DNA of 64,000 nt from Polyangiaceae bacterium (GTDB lineage Bacteria > Myxococcota_A > Polyangia > Polyangiales > Polyangiaceae), in the NCBI GenBank assembly GCA_020849655.1, contig JADLFU010000144.1, forward strand, positions 28,220-92,219, read 5' to 3'. Under the pieces are notes generated by a model, which saw nothing but the letters and a program-made list of their open reading frames with translations, had not been told where the DNA came from and ran no database searches. This document shows, one piece after another, positions 8,250 through 16,170 of this stretch (within the stretch, counting starts at the first letter, position 1; each line of letters begins with the position of its first letter). The translations under genes were made by a program, and so were the position numbers.

Positions 8250-8909
8250 TCACGGGGGCGGCGGCGGCGTGACGACGAGCGGCTGGGTCTTGAACGCGAG
8301 CACGCGGTCGGCCGCGCCGATGCGCGCGGCGAAGAGGCCGACGAACGAGCCGAACAGCGCGTCGCCGGCCGCGATCGTCGACGCGCCCGTCGGCCGGCTC
8401 ACCCACTTCTTGATGCGCTCGACGATCTCCTTCGAGACGGGGTTCACCTCGACGAGGCCAGAGAGCACGTACCGGCCGCCGACCTTCAGCTTCGCGCGGT
8501 CGACGACGGGGAGCTTCTGCGCCTCGGCGCAGCGGCGCAGGACGCCCTCGAGCGTCGGCGAGATCACGGTCGAGTCGCTGCCGGGCTGGGTGAGCTGCAC
8601 GCGGAACACCTCGTCCCACGGGTCGAACACGACGCGGCAGCTCTTCGCGGCGAGCGCGAGCGGGTTGGTGGCGCCCTCCTCGAAGAGGTACGCGCGGAGC
8701 ACGATCACGGTGGGGATGCCGCTCTTCAGCTTCGCCTCGATCTCGTCGTCGACGACGTCTCGATACGCGACCGTCACGCGCAGGAGCGCTTTGTCCCACG
8801 CGAACGTGGCGGTCTTCTGCGCGAGCTTGGGCGGCGGATCGTCGGCGCGCGCCGCGCCGGTGACGAGCGCGGCCGCGACGAGCGCCTGGGCCGCGGCGCG
8901 GCGTCGCAC
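8250..8909 (-). CDS. Exported protein, DUF4390-like
   Basis: A 219-residue protein with a Sec signal peptide (cleavage probably after AARA, residue 22). The mature part begins 'KTATFAWDKALLRVTVAYRDVVDDEIEAKLKSGIP' and looks beta-rich, with a Pro-rich C-terminal end. The arrangement of an early beta strand pair followed by 'L.SGIPTVIVLRAYLFEE' resembles DUF4390 proteins, but this is a weak match by eye. It starts 3 bp after the stop of the BamA-like outer-membrane gene and lies just upstream of the Mla genes, so a role in envelope assembly or lipid trafficking is a reasonable inference and no more. Confidence 0.6.
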   Translation of the reverse strand: MRRRAAAQALVAAALVTGAARADDPPPKLAQKTATFAWDKALLRVTVAYRDVVDDEIEAKLKSGIPTVIVLRAYLFEEGATNPLALAAKSCRVVFDPWDEVFRVQLTQPGSDSTVISPTLEGVLRRCAEAQKLPVVDRAKLKVGGRYVLSGLVEVNPVSKEIVERIKKWVSRPTGASTIAAGDALFGSFVGLFAARIGAADRVLAFKTQPLVVTPPPPP

Positions 8910-8912
8910 GGC

Positions 8913-10574
8913 TCAGCGCCTCCCTCGCAGCACCGGGACGAACCCGAGCGGGTTCGCGAGCGCGAACACGAAGCCGCCCGCCTTCGTGTCGATGCGCAGG
9001 CCGAGGTTGAACGTCAAGTCGACGGGGATCCGCGCGAGCCCCGAGTAGCCGACGGGCGGCTCCTCGAGATCACGTCGCGCCGCGATCGCGTAGACGCCGA
9101 GCGCCGTGAACGCGTCGACGCCGTAGACCGAGCGCACGCCGCGGTACACGGGCACCCGGTGCTCGACCTGGATCTTCGCCGCGTACTCGCCGAACCTCAC
9201 CTCGCCGACGTCAGTGCCGAAGAAGTTCGGCGCGGGCCGGCGGTCGGTGTTCAGCTCGAGCACGCGGTCGGGCAGGAGGTCGGACAGATCGGCGACGTAG
9301 AACCGCTCGAACACCGGCGCGTCGCCCGCGATCGCCCCGCCGAACGCCTCGAGCCGCAGCACCTGCCCGCTCTTCGCCTGCCACCAGCGCGACGCCCGCA
9401 GCTGCGCCCGCTGGTACGCGTACGACGAGCCGAGCGGCGTCGTCGCGACGTCGAGCGCGCCCTGCACGAGGTACCCGCGCGTGGGCAGCACCGGCGCGTC
9501 GCGCGTGTCGTGGGAGAGATCGACGTGCAGCGCCGAGAGGAGGCTCGCGCCCGGCAACAGGTGGTACGAGAGCGGCTCGACGCGGGCGCCCCGCCGGTGC
9601 GACGCGGCGCGCGGCAGCTCCGCGTGCACCGCCTCGAGGCGGTAGTCGACGAAGAGCTGCGTGGAGACGGAGAGATCGCGCCCGACGCCGGCCGACCCGC
9701 CGACCCGCCGGTAGCGCACGACGGCGAAGTCCTCGACGCGGCTCGCGCCGCCGACCGGATCGTCGTAGCGCACGTCGCGCGTGCCGTAGAACTCGCGCGC
9801 GAGGTTGTAGAGCAGGGTCGCGTGGGTCATCCACTGCGAGCCACGAAACGCCGGGTCGAACGCGCGCACGCGCAGCGCGAGCTGGTCTTCGGCCACGGCG
9901 AACGCGCCGCCCAGCGTGACGCCGGTGCCCGCGAGGTTCGTCTCGGCGGCGTCGATCCCGGTGTAGGCGGAGAGCGGCCGCGGCTCTCCCTCGCGATCGG
10001 CCGTCGCCGAGAGGCCGATCCACACGTCGTTGACGACGATGGTGTTGCGCTCGCGCACGTCGACGACCAGCACGACGGCGCCCCGCTTGCTGCCGCGCCG
10101 CAGCGAGTACGACACCTTCTGGAAGAAGCCCGTGCCGAGCAGTCGGTAGCGCGACAGCTCGAGCTCGGGATCGTCGACGTCGAACACCTGCCCCTCGCGG
10201 AACGGCACGTAGCGCTTCACGACCGACGCTCGCGTCCGCAGGTTGCCGCGCACCTCCACGCGCTCGAGGAGGTACGTGAGCGACACCTTGCCGAGCACCA
10301 CGGGGTCCTCCGCGCTCGAGGGCGCGGGCGGGGTCGACGACGCAGGTGCGCTCGACGGCACAGGCTGGGTCGACGACGCAGGCGCGCTCGACGCGGCAGG
10401 CGCGCTCGAGGCCACAGGCGCGCTCGACGACACAGGCGCGCTCGACGACAGAGGCGCGCTCGACGACAGAGGCGCGCTCGACGCGGCGGCGGGATCGGCG
10501 CCCTGCGCGCGCGCGACGGCCGCCGGTACGAGCAGGCACAGCGCGGCGGCGACGACGTGAGAGGCGCGCTTCAA
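8913..10574 (-). CDS. BamA/TamA-like outer-membrane protein with one POTRA domain
   Basis: A 553-residue Omp85-type protein. It has a signal peptide (cleavage near AVARAQG), a 60-residue Ser-Ser-Ala-Pro repeat linker, one POTRA-like domain at about 100-180 ('LLERVEVRGNLRTRASVVKRYVPFREGQVF... LSRYRLLGTGFFQKVSYSLRRG') and a C-terminal beta-barrel of alternating aromatic strands. BamA has five POTRA domains, so this short form is more like TamA-related or patatin-type Omp85 proteins, inserting or exporting a particular cargo. It heads the minus-strand run leading into the Mla genes, which links it to outer-membrane biogenesis. The ATG at 10574 precedes a clear signal peptide. Confidence 0.8.
   Translation of the reverse strand: MKRASHVVAAALCLLVPAAVARAQGADPAAASSAPLSSSAPLSSSAPVSSSAPVASSAPAASSAPASSTQPVPSSAPASSTPPAPSSAEDPVVLGKVSLTYLLERVEVRGNLRTRASVVKRYVPFREGQVFDVDDPELELSRYRLLGTGFFQKVSYSLRRGSKRGAVVLVVDVRERNTIVVNDVWIGLSATADREGEPRPLSAYTGIDAAETNLAGTGVTLGGAFAVAEDQLALRVRAFDPAFRGSQWMTHATLLYNLAREFYGTRDVRYDDPVGGASRVEDFAVVRYRRVGGSAGVGRDLSVSTQLFVDYRLEAVHAELPRAASHRRGARVEPLSYHLLPGASLLSALHVDLSHDTRDAPVLPTRGYLVQGALDVATTPLGSSYAYQRAQLRASRWWQAKSGQVLRLEAFGGAIAGDAPVFERFYVADLSDLLPDRVLELNTDRRPAPNFFGTDVGEVRFGEYAAKIQVEHRVPVYRGVRSVYGVDAFTALGVYAIAARRDLEEPPVGYSGLARIPVDLTFNLGLRIDTKAGGFVFALANPLGFVPVLRGRR
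10323..10490. repeat. Tandem repeat, mostly 18-bp units, coding for Ser-Ser-Ala-Pro linker
   Basis: Within the BamA-like gene a unit close to AGGCGCGCTCGACGACAG recurs about nine times with small changes. It encodes the six-residue pattern SAP-x-SS on the minus strand. The last units (about 10429-10487) are nearly identical, which suggests recent copy-number change. It forms the flexible linker between the signal peptide and the POTRA domain. Confidence 0.8.
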
Positions 10575-10647
10575 CGGGCACCCGTTGGACTCGACGGCGG
10601 CGGCTTCTCTTCAACCTGTTCGACCGCGCGCGTCACGGGGCGCGCCC

Positions 10648-10998
10648 TCACCCTGGCGGCCAGCCGAGCGGGCGCCCGCCGAGGACGTGCAGGTGCAGGT
10701 GGAACACGCTCTGACCGCCGTCGCGCCCGGTGTTCGCGACCACGCGGTAGCCGCCCTCCGTGAGCCCCAGCTCGCGCGCCACGCGCCGCGCGCCCTGCAG
10801 CAGCGAGAGGTGCAGCGCGCCGTGCTCCGGGGTCAGCTCGTCGAGGCTGACGACGTGCGCCTTCGGGATGACGAGCGCGTGCACCGGCGCCTGCGGCGAC
10901 AGATCGTGGAACGCGATGACGTCGTCGTCCTCGAGCACCACCCGCGCGGGGATCTCGTGCTTCGCGATGCGACAGAAGATGCAGGCGGGGGGCGACAT
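10648..10998 (-). CDS. HIT-family nucleotide hydrolase (HinT-like)
   Basis: A 116-residue histidine-triad protein. The zinc/early motif 'CIFCRIAKHEIPARVV', the 'HDLSPQAPVHALVIPKAH' strand and the catalytic triad 'HLHLHVLGG' (His-x-His-x-His-xx) are all present at the usual spacing, and the length is normal for bacterial HinT. Such enzymes hydrolyse purine nucleoside phosphoramidates and aminoacyl-adenylates in the cytosol. The ATG at 10998 gives a standard N-terminus (MSPPACIFC). The esterase gene is divergent, with a palindromic AGTATACT between the two. Confidence 0.92.
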   Translation of the reverse strand: MSPPACIFCRIAKHEIPARVVLEDDDVIAFHDLSPQAPVHALVIPKAHVVSLDELTPEHGALHLSLLQGARRVARELGLTEGGYRVVANTGRDGGQSVFHLHLHVLGGRPLGWPPG

Positions 10999-11007
10999 GC
11001 GAAGGCG

Positions 11008-11015
11008 AGTATACT
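11008..11015. promoter_or_regulatory. Palindromic AGTATACT, possible shared -10 element
   Basis: A perfect 8-bp palindrome in an otherwise GC-rich 69-bp gap between the divergent HIT and esterase genes. It contains TATACT on both strands, so it could act as a -10 box in either direction. No clear -35 is visible at 17 bp on either side, so the call is tentative. Confidence 0.3.
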
Positions 11016-11067
11016 CCGCGCCCCGCCGCGAGACCTGACGCTCGGGCGCACCGGAAAGGACACCTCT

Positions 11068-11817
11068 TTGGAATTCGTGAGCCCCGACCTCCCTCGCGAC
11101 GTCTTCGGCTGGCACAGCCCGCGCCTCGGCCTGCACATGCCCATCGTGCGCTACGGCGACTACGGCGACACCCTGCTGCTGCTGCCGACGGCGCAGGCGG
11201 ATTTCCTCGAGTACGAGCGGTTCTTCCTCATCAAGGTGCTCGAGCCGCTCATCTTCGCCCGGCGCCTGAACGTCTTCGCGATCGACAGCATCAACCGCCA
11301 CGCCTGGATGAACGACTCGGTGCCGGCGCCCGAGAAGGTGCGCCGCCAGCAGCTCTACTCGGGCTACGTCGAGGAGGAGGTCATGCCGCACGTGCGCCGC
11401 GTGCTCGGCCAGGGCGACGCGCGCGTGGCCGTCGCGGGCGCGAGCTTCGGCGCGTTCCACGCCGCGAACCAGTTCTTCCGGCGGCCCGACCTCTTCCACA
11501 CGCTCATCGCGATGAGCGGCTTCTTCGACGTCGGCGCGTACACCGACGGCTACCGCTCGAGCGAGCTGTACTTCAACAACCCCGCGTGGTTCGTCCGCGG
11601 CATGCGCGACACCTCGGTGTTCCGCGACAACCGCGTGCACCTCGTCACGGGCGCGGGCGAGTACGAGCGGCCCGATCTGTCGCGGCGCTTCTCGCAGCTC
11701 CTCTGGGAGAAGGGCATCTGGAACGACCTCGACGTCTGGGGCGCCGACATGCGCCACGACTGGCCGACGTGGCGGGAGATGTTGCCGTACATCCTCGAGC
11801 ACAAGCTCGGCTGGTGA
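11068..11817 (+). CDS. Alpha/beta-hydrolase of the putative esterase (esterase D-like) family
   Basis: A 249-residue cytosolic hydrolase. The nucleophile elbow is 'VAGASFGAFHAANQFFRRPD' (Gly-x-Ser-x-Gly, Ser126), and a likely catalytic His lies in 'ADMRHDWPTWREMLPYILEH' near the C-terminus. The fold matches esterase family PF00756, which includes S-formylglutathione hydrolases and enterochelin-esterase-like proteins; the substrate is not evident. I chose TTG at 11068 because GGAAAGGA lies seven bases upstream. GTG at 11077 is the alternative. There is no signal peptide. It ends in TGA, followed by a 78-bp gap before the Kazal lipoprotein. Confidence 0.8.
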   Translation: MEFVSPDLPRDVFGWHSPRLGLHMPIVRYGDYGDTLLLLPTAQADFLEYERFFLIKVLEPLIFARRLNVFAIDSINRHAWMNDSVPAPEKVRRQQLYSGYVEEEVMPHVRRVLGQGDARVAVAGASFGAFHAANQFFRRPDLFHTLIAMSGFFDVGAYTDGYRSSELYFNNPAWFVRGMRDTSVFRDNRVHLVTGAGEYERPDLSRRFSQLLWEKGIWNDLDVWGADMRHDWPTWREMLPYILEHKLGW

Positions 11818-11895
11818 GCCCGCTGGCTGCTTAGGTAACCATACATGGGTGCGCGGCCGCGTCGGCGCGCGGGGGATCGTGCTACGACCGCGCCC

Positions 11896-12741
11896 ATGCG
11901 CTTGACTCTGGTCCCCTGTGTCCTCACGGTGTCCCTCCTCCTGGCGTGCGGAGGAGACGACGCCGAGTCCGCCGACGCCACCCCCGCGGCCGGGGCGGGC
12001 GGCGCCGCCGCGGGCGCGGCGGGCAAGTCGGGCGCGCCGGCCGGCGCCGCGGGCACGGGCGGATCGAGCGCGGGTGCGGCCGGATCGACCGCGGGTGCGG
12101 CCGGATCGAGCGCGGGCGCAGGCGGATCGAGCGCGGGCTCGGCCGGTTCGAGCGCGGGCTCGGCCGGATCGACCGCAGGCGCAGCCGGGTCGAGCGCGGG
12201 CACGGGCGGATCGAGCGCGGGCGCGGGCGGATCGAGCGCGGGCGCGGGCGGATCGAGCGCGGCGGGCGCGGGCGGCGCCTCCGACGCGAAGTGCACCGCG
12301 TCCACGCCTTGCCAGTCACCGGACGAATTCTGCAACTACTCCGACAACCTGTGCGGCGCGACCAAGTACGTCGGTCACTGCAAGGCGCGCCCAGGCGGCT
12401 GCACCGGCGTCTACAGCCCTGTCTGCGCGTGCGACGGCAAGGTGTACGGCAACAGCTGCAGCGCCAACGCCGCCGGCTTCGATCTCGCCAACGAGGGCAC
12501 CTGCGCACCGCCGGACGCCAAGCTGTTCGCCTGCGGCCCGTACTTCTGTGACAAGGCGAGCGAGTACTGCGAGAAGATCGGCGATCTGCCCAGCATCGCC
12601 GACTCGTACGAGTGCAAGTCCTTGCCACCTGTTTGCAAAGGGGTGGCGAGCTGCGACTGCCTCGAGAAGACCACCTGCGGCGCGTTCGAGTGCGCCGAGA
12701 CCAAGGACGGCGGCCACCGCACGGCGTGCCCCGGGCCGTGA
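11896..12741 (+). CDS. Lipoprotein with Gly/Ala/Ser repeat stalk and Kazal-type domain
   Basis: A 281-residue predicted lipoprotein (Cys18, LLLACGG). After a 100-residue low-complexity stalk of GGSSAGA units comes a Cys-rich region. It includes a Kazal-type serine protease inhibitor motif, 'CTGVYSPVCACDGKVYGNSC', followed at the right distance by a final Cys, and about eight further paired Cys outside it. In bacteria such domains can block host or prey proteases or protect the cell from its own. The domain is probably displayed on the cell surface on the stalk. The ATG at 11896 starts a good signal peptide. Inhibitor function is inferred from the motif only. Confidence 0.78.
   Translation: MRLTLVPCVLTVSLLLACGGDDAESADATPAAGAGGAAAGAAGKSGAPAGAAGTGGSSAGAAGSTAGAAGSSAGAGGSSAGSAGSSAGSAGSTAGAAGSSAGTGGSSAGAGGSSAGAGGSSAAGAGGASDAKCTASTPCQSPDEFCNYSDNLCGATKYVGHCKARPGGCTGVYSPVCACDGKVYGNSCSANAAGFDLANEGTCAPPDAKLFACGPYFCDKASEYCEKIGDLPSIADSYECKSLPPVCKGVASCDCLEKTTCGAFECAETKDGGHRTACPGP
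12055..12270. repeat. Tandem GC-rich repeat coding for the GGSSAGA stalk
   Basis: Units of 18 or 21 bases built on GGATCGAGCGCGGGC recur about eleven times in the Kazal lipoprotein gene. The last copies (about 12208-12262) are identical 21-bp units. This is a likely site of length variation between strains. Confidence 0.8.
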
Positions 12742-12793
12742 GCGGCGGGGTCGCAGCGTCAGAGCACGTCGCGACGGACGGATCGTGAGCCGC

Positions 12794-13462
12794 TCACGCC
12801 GGAGGCGGCCCGCCGTCGCGCCACGTCCGGAGCGGCGCGTCGAGCGTGTACCAGCCTTGCGCGCCGCGCGTGAGCACGACCAGCTCTCCGTTGTGCGGGT
12901 TCTCGAGCGCCTCGAACTGCTCCACCGTCCAGTGGAACCAGCGCATCAAGAACAGGCGCATCGTCAGGCCGTGGGTGACGATCAGCGCGGCGTCCGGGAA
13001 CTCATCCTCCCGGAAGTCGCGGTGCAGGCTCTCGAGGAAGGTGCTCACGCGGTCGTACACGTCCGCGCCCGACTCGCCGCGCGCGAGCCGGTAATAGAAG
13101 TGTCCGAAGGCGTCGCGCTCGGCCCTCTGCGCGCGGATGAGGGCCTGGTCCTGGAAGTTGCCCCAGTCTTGCTCGCGCAGCCTCGGCTCCTCGCGCACGT
13201 GCGAGAAGCGGACGAAGGGCCGCAGCTCCTCGAGCGTCTGCCGGGTGCGCACGTACGGCGAGATGTACGCCTGCACGAGGCCGCCGCCGGTCAGCGCGGC
13301 GACGCGCGCGCCCGCCTCCCGGGCCTGCTCGCGGCCGCGCGGGGTGAGCTCGAGGCGGTGGTCGGGCTTGCGTGAGAACACCGTCTCGTCGAGGTTGCCC
13401 TCGGCCTGGCCGTGGCGCAGGAGGAGGATCTTCGCGGGGCGCACGCGCGGCACGTTAGCCAC
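12794..13462 (-). CDS. Histidine phosphatase (phosphoglycerate mutase-like) family protein
   Basis: A 222-residue protein of the RHG superfamily: 'ILLLRHGQAEGN' with the phospho-accepting His at 17, 'RTRQTLEEL' after the first helix, and the second catalytic His in 'ALIVTHGLTMRL'. The acid residue lies in 'EEPRLREQDWGNF'. These enzymes dephosphorylate sugars, nucleotides or proteins, and the sequence does not choose among them. The start is GTG at 13462 in a compact gap, 49 bp from the purH stop. It is convergent with the Kazal lipoprotein gene. The fold call is firm and the substrate unknown. Confidence 0.85.
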   Translation of the reverse strand: MANVPRVRPAKILLLRHGQAEGNLDETVFSRKPDHRLELTPRGREQAREAGARVAALTGGGLVQAYISPYVRTRQTLEELRPFVRFSHVREEPRLREQDWGNFQDQALIRAQRAERDAFGHFYYRLARGESGADVYDRVSTFLESLHRDFREDEFPDAALIVTHGLTMRLFLMRWFHWTVEQFEALENPHNGELVVLTRGAQGWYTLDAPLRTWRDGGPPPA

Positions 13463-13511
13463 GAATCAGCGCGAGCGCCGCTTCCCCGCGCGCCCCTCGG
13501 CATGGGTGTGC

Positions 13512-15065
13512 TCAGTGCTTGAAGTGCCGCGCGCCCGTCAGCACCATCGCGATGCCGGCGGCGTCCGCGGCCGCGATGACGTCGGCGTCCTTCACGCTGC
13601 CCCCGGGCTGCACGACGGCCGTCACGCCCTTCGCGACCGCCGCCTCGACGCCGTCGGCGAACGGGAAGAACGCGTCCGACGCGAGCACGCTGCCGGCGGC
13701 GTTCGCGCCCGCCTTCTCGCAGGCGATCTGCACGCTGACGACGCGCGACATCTGGCCCGCGCCGACGCCGGTCGTGCGCCCCTCCTTCGCGAGGACGATG
13801 GCGTTCGATTTGACGTGCTTGCAGACGCGCCACGCGAACTCGAGCGCGCGGAGCTCCTCGGGGGTCGGCGCGCGCTTCGTCACGACCTTGCCGCCCGTCG
13901 CCTCGCCGCGCGCGGAGGCGTCTCGAGTCTGTACGGCGTAGCCGCCGGAGACGCGCTTCACGTCGAGCGCGGCGTGGTCGTGCGGCAGCCACGCGCCGGT
14001 CGCGAGCAGCCGGAGGTTCTTCTTCGCGCGGAGCACGTCGAGCGCGCCAGGATCGAACGACGGCGCGATCACGCACTCGAGGAACGTCTCGGCGAGCAGC
14101 CTCGCCGTCGCGACGTCGACGGCGCGGCTGAGGGCGACGATCCCGCCGAACGCGGAGAGCGCGTCGGCCTCGCGCGCGGCGAGGTACGCGCCCGCGAGCT
14201 CGCCGCCCGTCGCGACGCCGCAGGGGTTCGTGTGCTTGACGACGACGGCCGCGGGCTCGTCGAACTCGCGCACCGCCTCGAGCGCGGCCGAGACGTCGAC
14301 GAGGTTGTTGAAGCTGAGCTCCTTGCCGCCCGCGCCGAGGCTCTCCGCGCGGGCGAGCGTGCCCGCGGGGGCGCCGCGCTCGACGTAGAACGCGCCCGTC
14401 TGGTGGGGGTTCTCACCGTAGCGCAGCGTGTACGCGCGCTCGGTCGGGAGCGTGAGGTAGCGCGGGTACGCCTCGCGCGCGCCCGCGTCGTCGAGCGACG
14501 AGAGGTAGCCGGAGATGGCCGCGTCGTACGCCGCCGTGTGCGCGTACGCCTTCGCGGCGAGCGCCTTGCGCGTCGACAGCGACACCTCGCCGGTCGCCGC
14601 GATCTCGGCGAGCACCGCCGCGTAGTCGGAGGGATCGCAGAGCACGGCGACCGACGCGTGGTTCTTCGCCGCGCTGCGCACCATCGACGGGCCGCCGATG
14701 TCGATGTTCTCGACGATGTGATCGTGCGCGGCGCCCGACGCGACCGTCGCCTCGAACGGGTACAGGTTGACGACGACGAGATCGATCGGCTTGCCGCCGA
14801 TGCGCTCGAGATCGGCCTCGTCGGCGCCGCGGCGGTAGAGGATGCCGCCGTGCACGCGCGGGTGGAGCGTCTTCACGCGCCCGCCCATCACCTCCGGCGA
14901 GCCGGTGTAGGTCTCGACGCCGACGACGGGGACGCCGGCGTCCGCGAGGGCCTTCTGCGTGCCGCCGGTCGAGAGGAGCTCGACGCCGCGCGCGGCGAGC
15001 GCCCTCGCGAGGTCGAGCAGGCCGGTCTTGTCGGAGACGGAGAGGAGCGCGCGGGCGAGGGCCAT
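13512..15065 (-). CDS. purH: Bifunctional AICAR formyltransferase/IMP cyclohydrolase
   Basis: A 517-residue enzyme of full family length that catalyses the last two steps of purine synthesis. The N-terminal IMP cyclohydrolase (MGS-like) domain shows 'LLSTGGTQKALADAGVPV', 'VETYTGSPEVMGGRVKTLHP' and 'VNLYPFEATV'. The C-terminal formyltransferase domain carries the catalytic Lys-His in 'VVVKHTNPCGVATG' and ends in the conserved 'DAAGIAMVLTGARHFKH'. The ATG at 15065 gives the usual N-terminus (MALARALLSVSDKTGL). It could share a transcript with the small gene just upstream, while the histidine phosphatase lies downstream on the same strand. No sign of damage. Confidence 0.97.
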   Translation of the reverse strand: MALARALLSVSDKTGLLDLARALAARGVELLSTGGTQKALADAGVPVVGVETYTGSPEVMGGRVKTLHPRVHGGILYRRGADEADLERIGGKPIDLVVVNLYPFEATVASGAAHDHIVENIDIGGPSMVRSAAKNHASVAVLCDPSDYAAVLAEIAATGEVSLSTRKALAAKAYAHTAAYDAAISGYLSSLDDAGAREAYPRYLTLPTERAYTLRYGENPHQTGAFYVERGAPAGTLARAESLGAGGKELSFNNLVDVSAALEAVREFDEPAAVVVKHTNPCGVATGGELAGAYLAAREADALSAFGGIVALSRAVDVATARLLAETFLECVIAPSFDPGALDVLRAKKNLRLLATGAWLPHDHAALDVKRVSGGYAVQTRDASARGEATGGKVVTKRAPTPEELRALEFAWRVCKHVKSNAIVLAKEGRTTGVGAGQMSRVVSVQIACEKAGANAAGSVLASDAFFPFADGVEAAVAKGVTAVVQPGGSVKDADVIAAADAAGIAMVLTGARHFKH

Positions 15066-15113
15066 GGCGGGTGCCGCTACCCGGCGACACGGCCGCGCGC
15101 AAGCGCGAAGGCG

Positions 15114-15410
15114 TCAGCGCGTCGGTCGCGGCGTGACGTCCTCCTCGGGGATGGGCCGCGCGACGTCGTCGACGAACGCGCCCGGATCGGTCGCCAGCTC
15201 CTCGTCGACCTCGTCGAACAGGAGCGCCCGGTCCAGCCAGCGCAGGGTCGGATCCTCGGGCTCCTCGAGCTCGACCGCGGACGCGACCGCCCGCGTGCCG
15301 CTCGCGCGGGCGCCGGGGGGTAGGTCGGAGACGGGGGCGCGCCGGGGGAGGGCCACGTTCATCGCCAAAGCAAACGGCCTGCCACGTTCATTCTCAGGCA
15401 ATCCCGCCAA
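15114..15410 (-). CDS. Small hypothetical protein upstream of purH
   Basis: A possible 98-residue acidic protein with no recognisable domain, signal peptide or membrane segment. Its composition (Pro, Asp, Glu, Arg) and a conventional TGA 48 bp before the purH ATG are compatible with a real gene read together with purH. An internal ATG at 15362 (MNVALPRRAP) would give an 82-residue version. The region from 15360 to 15410 is less GC-rich than typical coding sequence here, which favours the shorter start. The support is weak, and it could be non-coding leader. Confidence 0.4.
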   Translation of the reverse strand: MAGLPENERGRPFALAMNVALPRRAPVSDLPPGARASGTRAVASAVELEEPEDPTLRWLDRALLFDEVDEELATDPGAFVDDVARPIPEEDVTPRPTR

Positions 15411-15479
15411 TCGTCCCCCGGCACGTCGCGGCCCCCTCTGGCAGCGACGTCGCGGTCATGCAACGACGACTCGAGCCGC

Positions 15480-16112
15480 GTGTCCACCCCTCTCTCTCCG
15501 CTGCGCGTCGTCGACGCCGATTTCTTCGCCGCCGCCGGGCCCGGCGGGGAGCTCCCCGCGCCCACGCTGCCCGAGATCGCGTTCGCCGGTCGATCGAACG
15601 TCGGAAAGTCCAGCCTGATGAACGCGCTCATGGGTCGCCGCAACCTGGTACGCACGAGCGGTACGCCCGGGTGTACGCGCGCGGTGAATTTGTTCCGCGC
15701 GCGCTGCGCAGACGACGTCGAGCTGCTGCTCGCCGACCTGCCCGGCTACGGCTACGCGAAGCGCTCGAAGGACGAGCGGACGTCCTGGGGCCCGCTGCTC
15801 GAGCGCTACCTCGGCCGGCGCCCGAGCCTCGCCGCGCTCGTCGTGCTGGTCGACGCGCGCCGCGGGATCGAGGACGAGGAGCGGCAGCTGCTCGAGTTCG
15901 TGGCGTCGACGAAGGCCCAGCGCGCTCCCGTCGCGACGCTCATCGTCGCGACGAAGCTCGACAAGGTGCCCGCGTCGAGGCGCAAGGTCGAGCTCCAGCG
16001 GATCCGCGCCGAGGGCGCCCCCGTGCTCGGCGTGTCGGCGGAGTCGGGCGACGGCGTCGCGGCGGTGTGGTCGCGCGTGCGCGCCGTGGTCGGCGTCGGC
16101 CTGCCCCAGTGA
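15480..16112 (+). CDS. engB: Ribosome biogenesis GTP-binding protein EngB/YsxC
   Basis: A 210-residue TRAFAC-class GTPase with all G motifs: G1 'AFAGRSNVGKSSLMNAL', the G2 Thr in 'TSGTPGCTRAVNLF', G3 'LADLPGYGYAKRS', G4 'ATKLDKVP' and G5 'VSAESGDG'. The length and the DLPGYGYAK signature are typical of EngB, an essential factor in large-subunit ribosome assembly. The start is GTG at 15480 (MSTPLSPLRV). It lies divergently from the small gene upstream of purH and 58 bp before the aminotransferase gene. Identification is secure. Confidence 0.96.
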   Translation: MSTPLSPLRVVDADFFAAAGPGGELPAPTLPEIAFAGRSNVGKSSLMNALMGRRNLVRTSGTPGCTRAVNLFRARCADDVELLLADLPGYGYAKRSKDERTSWGPLLERYLGRRPSLAALVVLVDARRGIEDEERQLLEFVASTKAQRAPVATLIVATKLDKVPASRRKVELQRIRAEGAPVLGVSAESGDGVAAVWSRVRAVVGVGLPQ

Positions 16113-16170
16113 ACCCCCGGACCCGCCGGGCCTGCCGCCGAAATCATGGTAGGAGACGCGCCACCGCGCC

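Noticed and set aside
10323..10490. Short regular repeats as a CRISPR array
   Set aside because: The units are contiguous, in frame and encode a Ser/Ala/Pro linker; there are no unique spacers and no cas genes.
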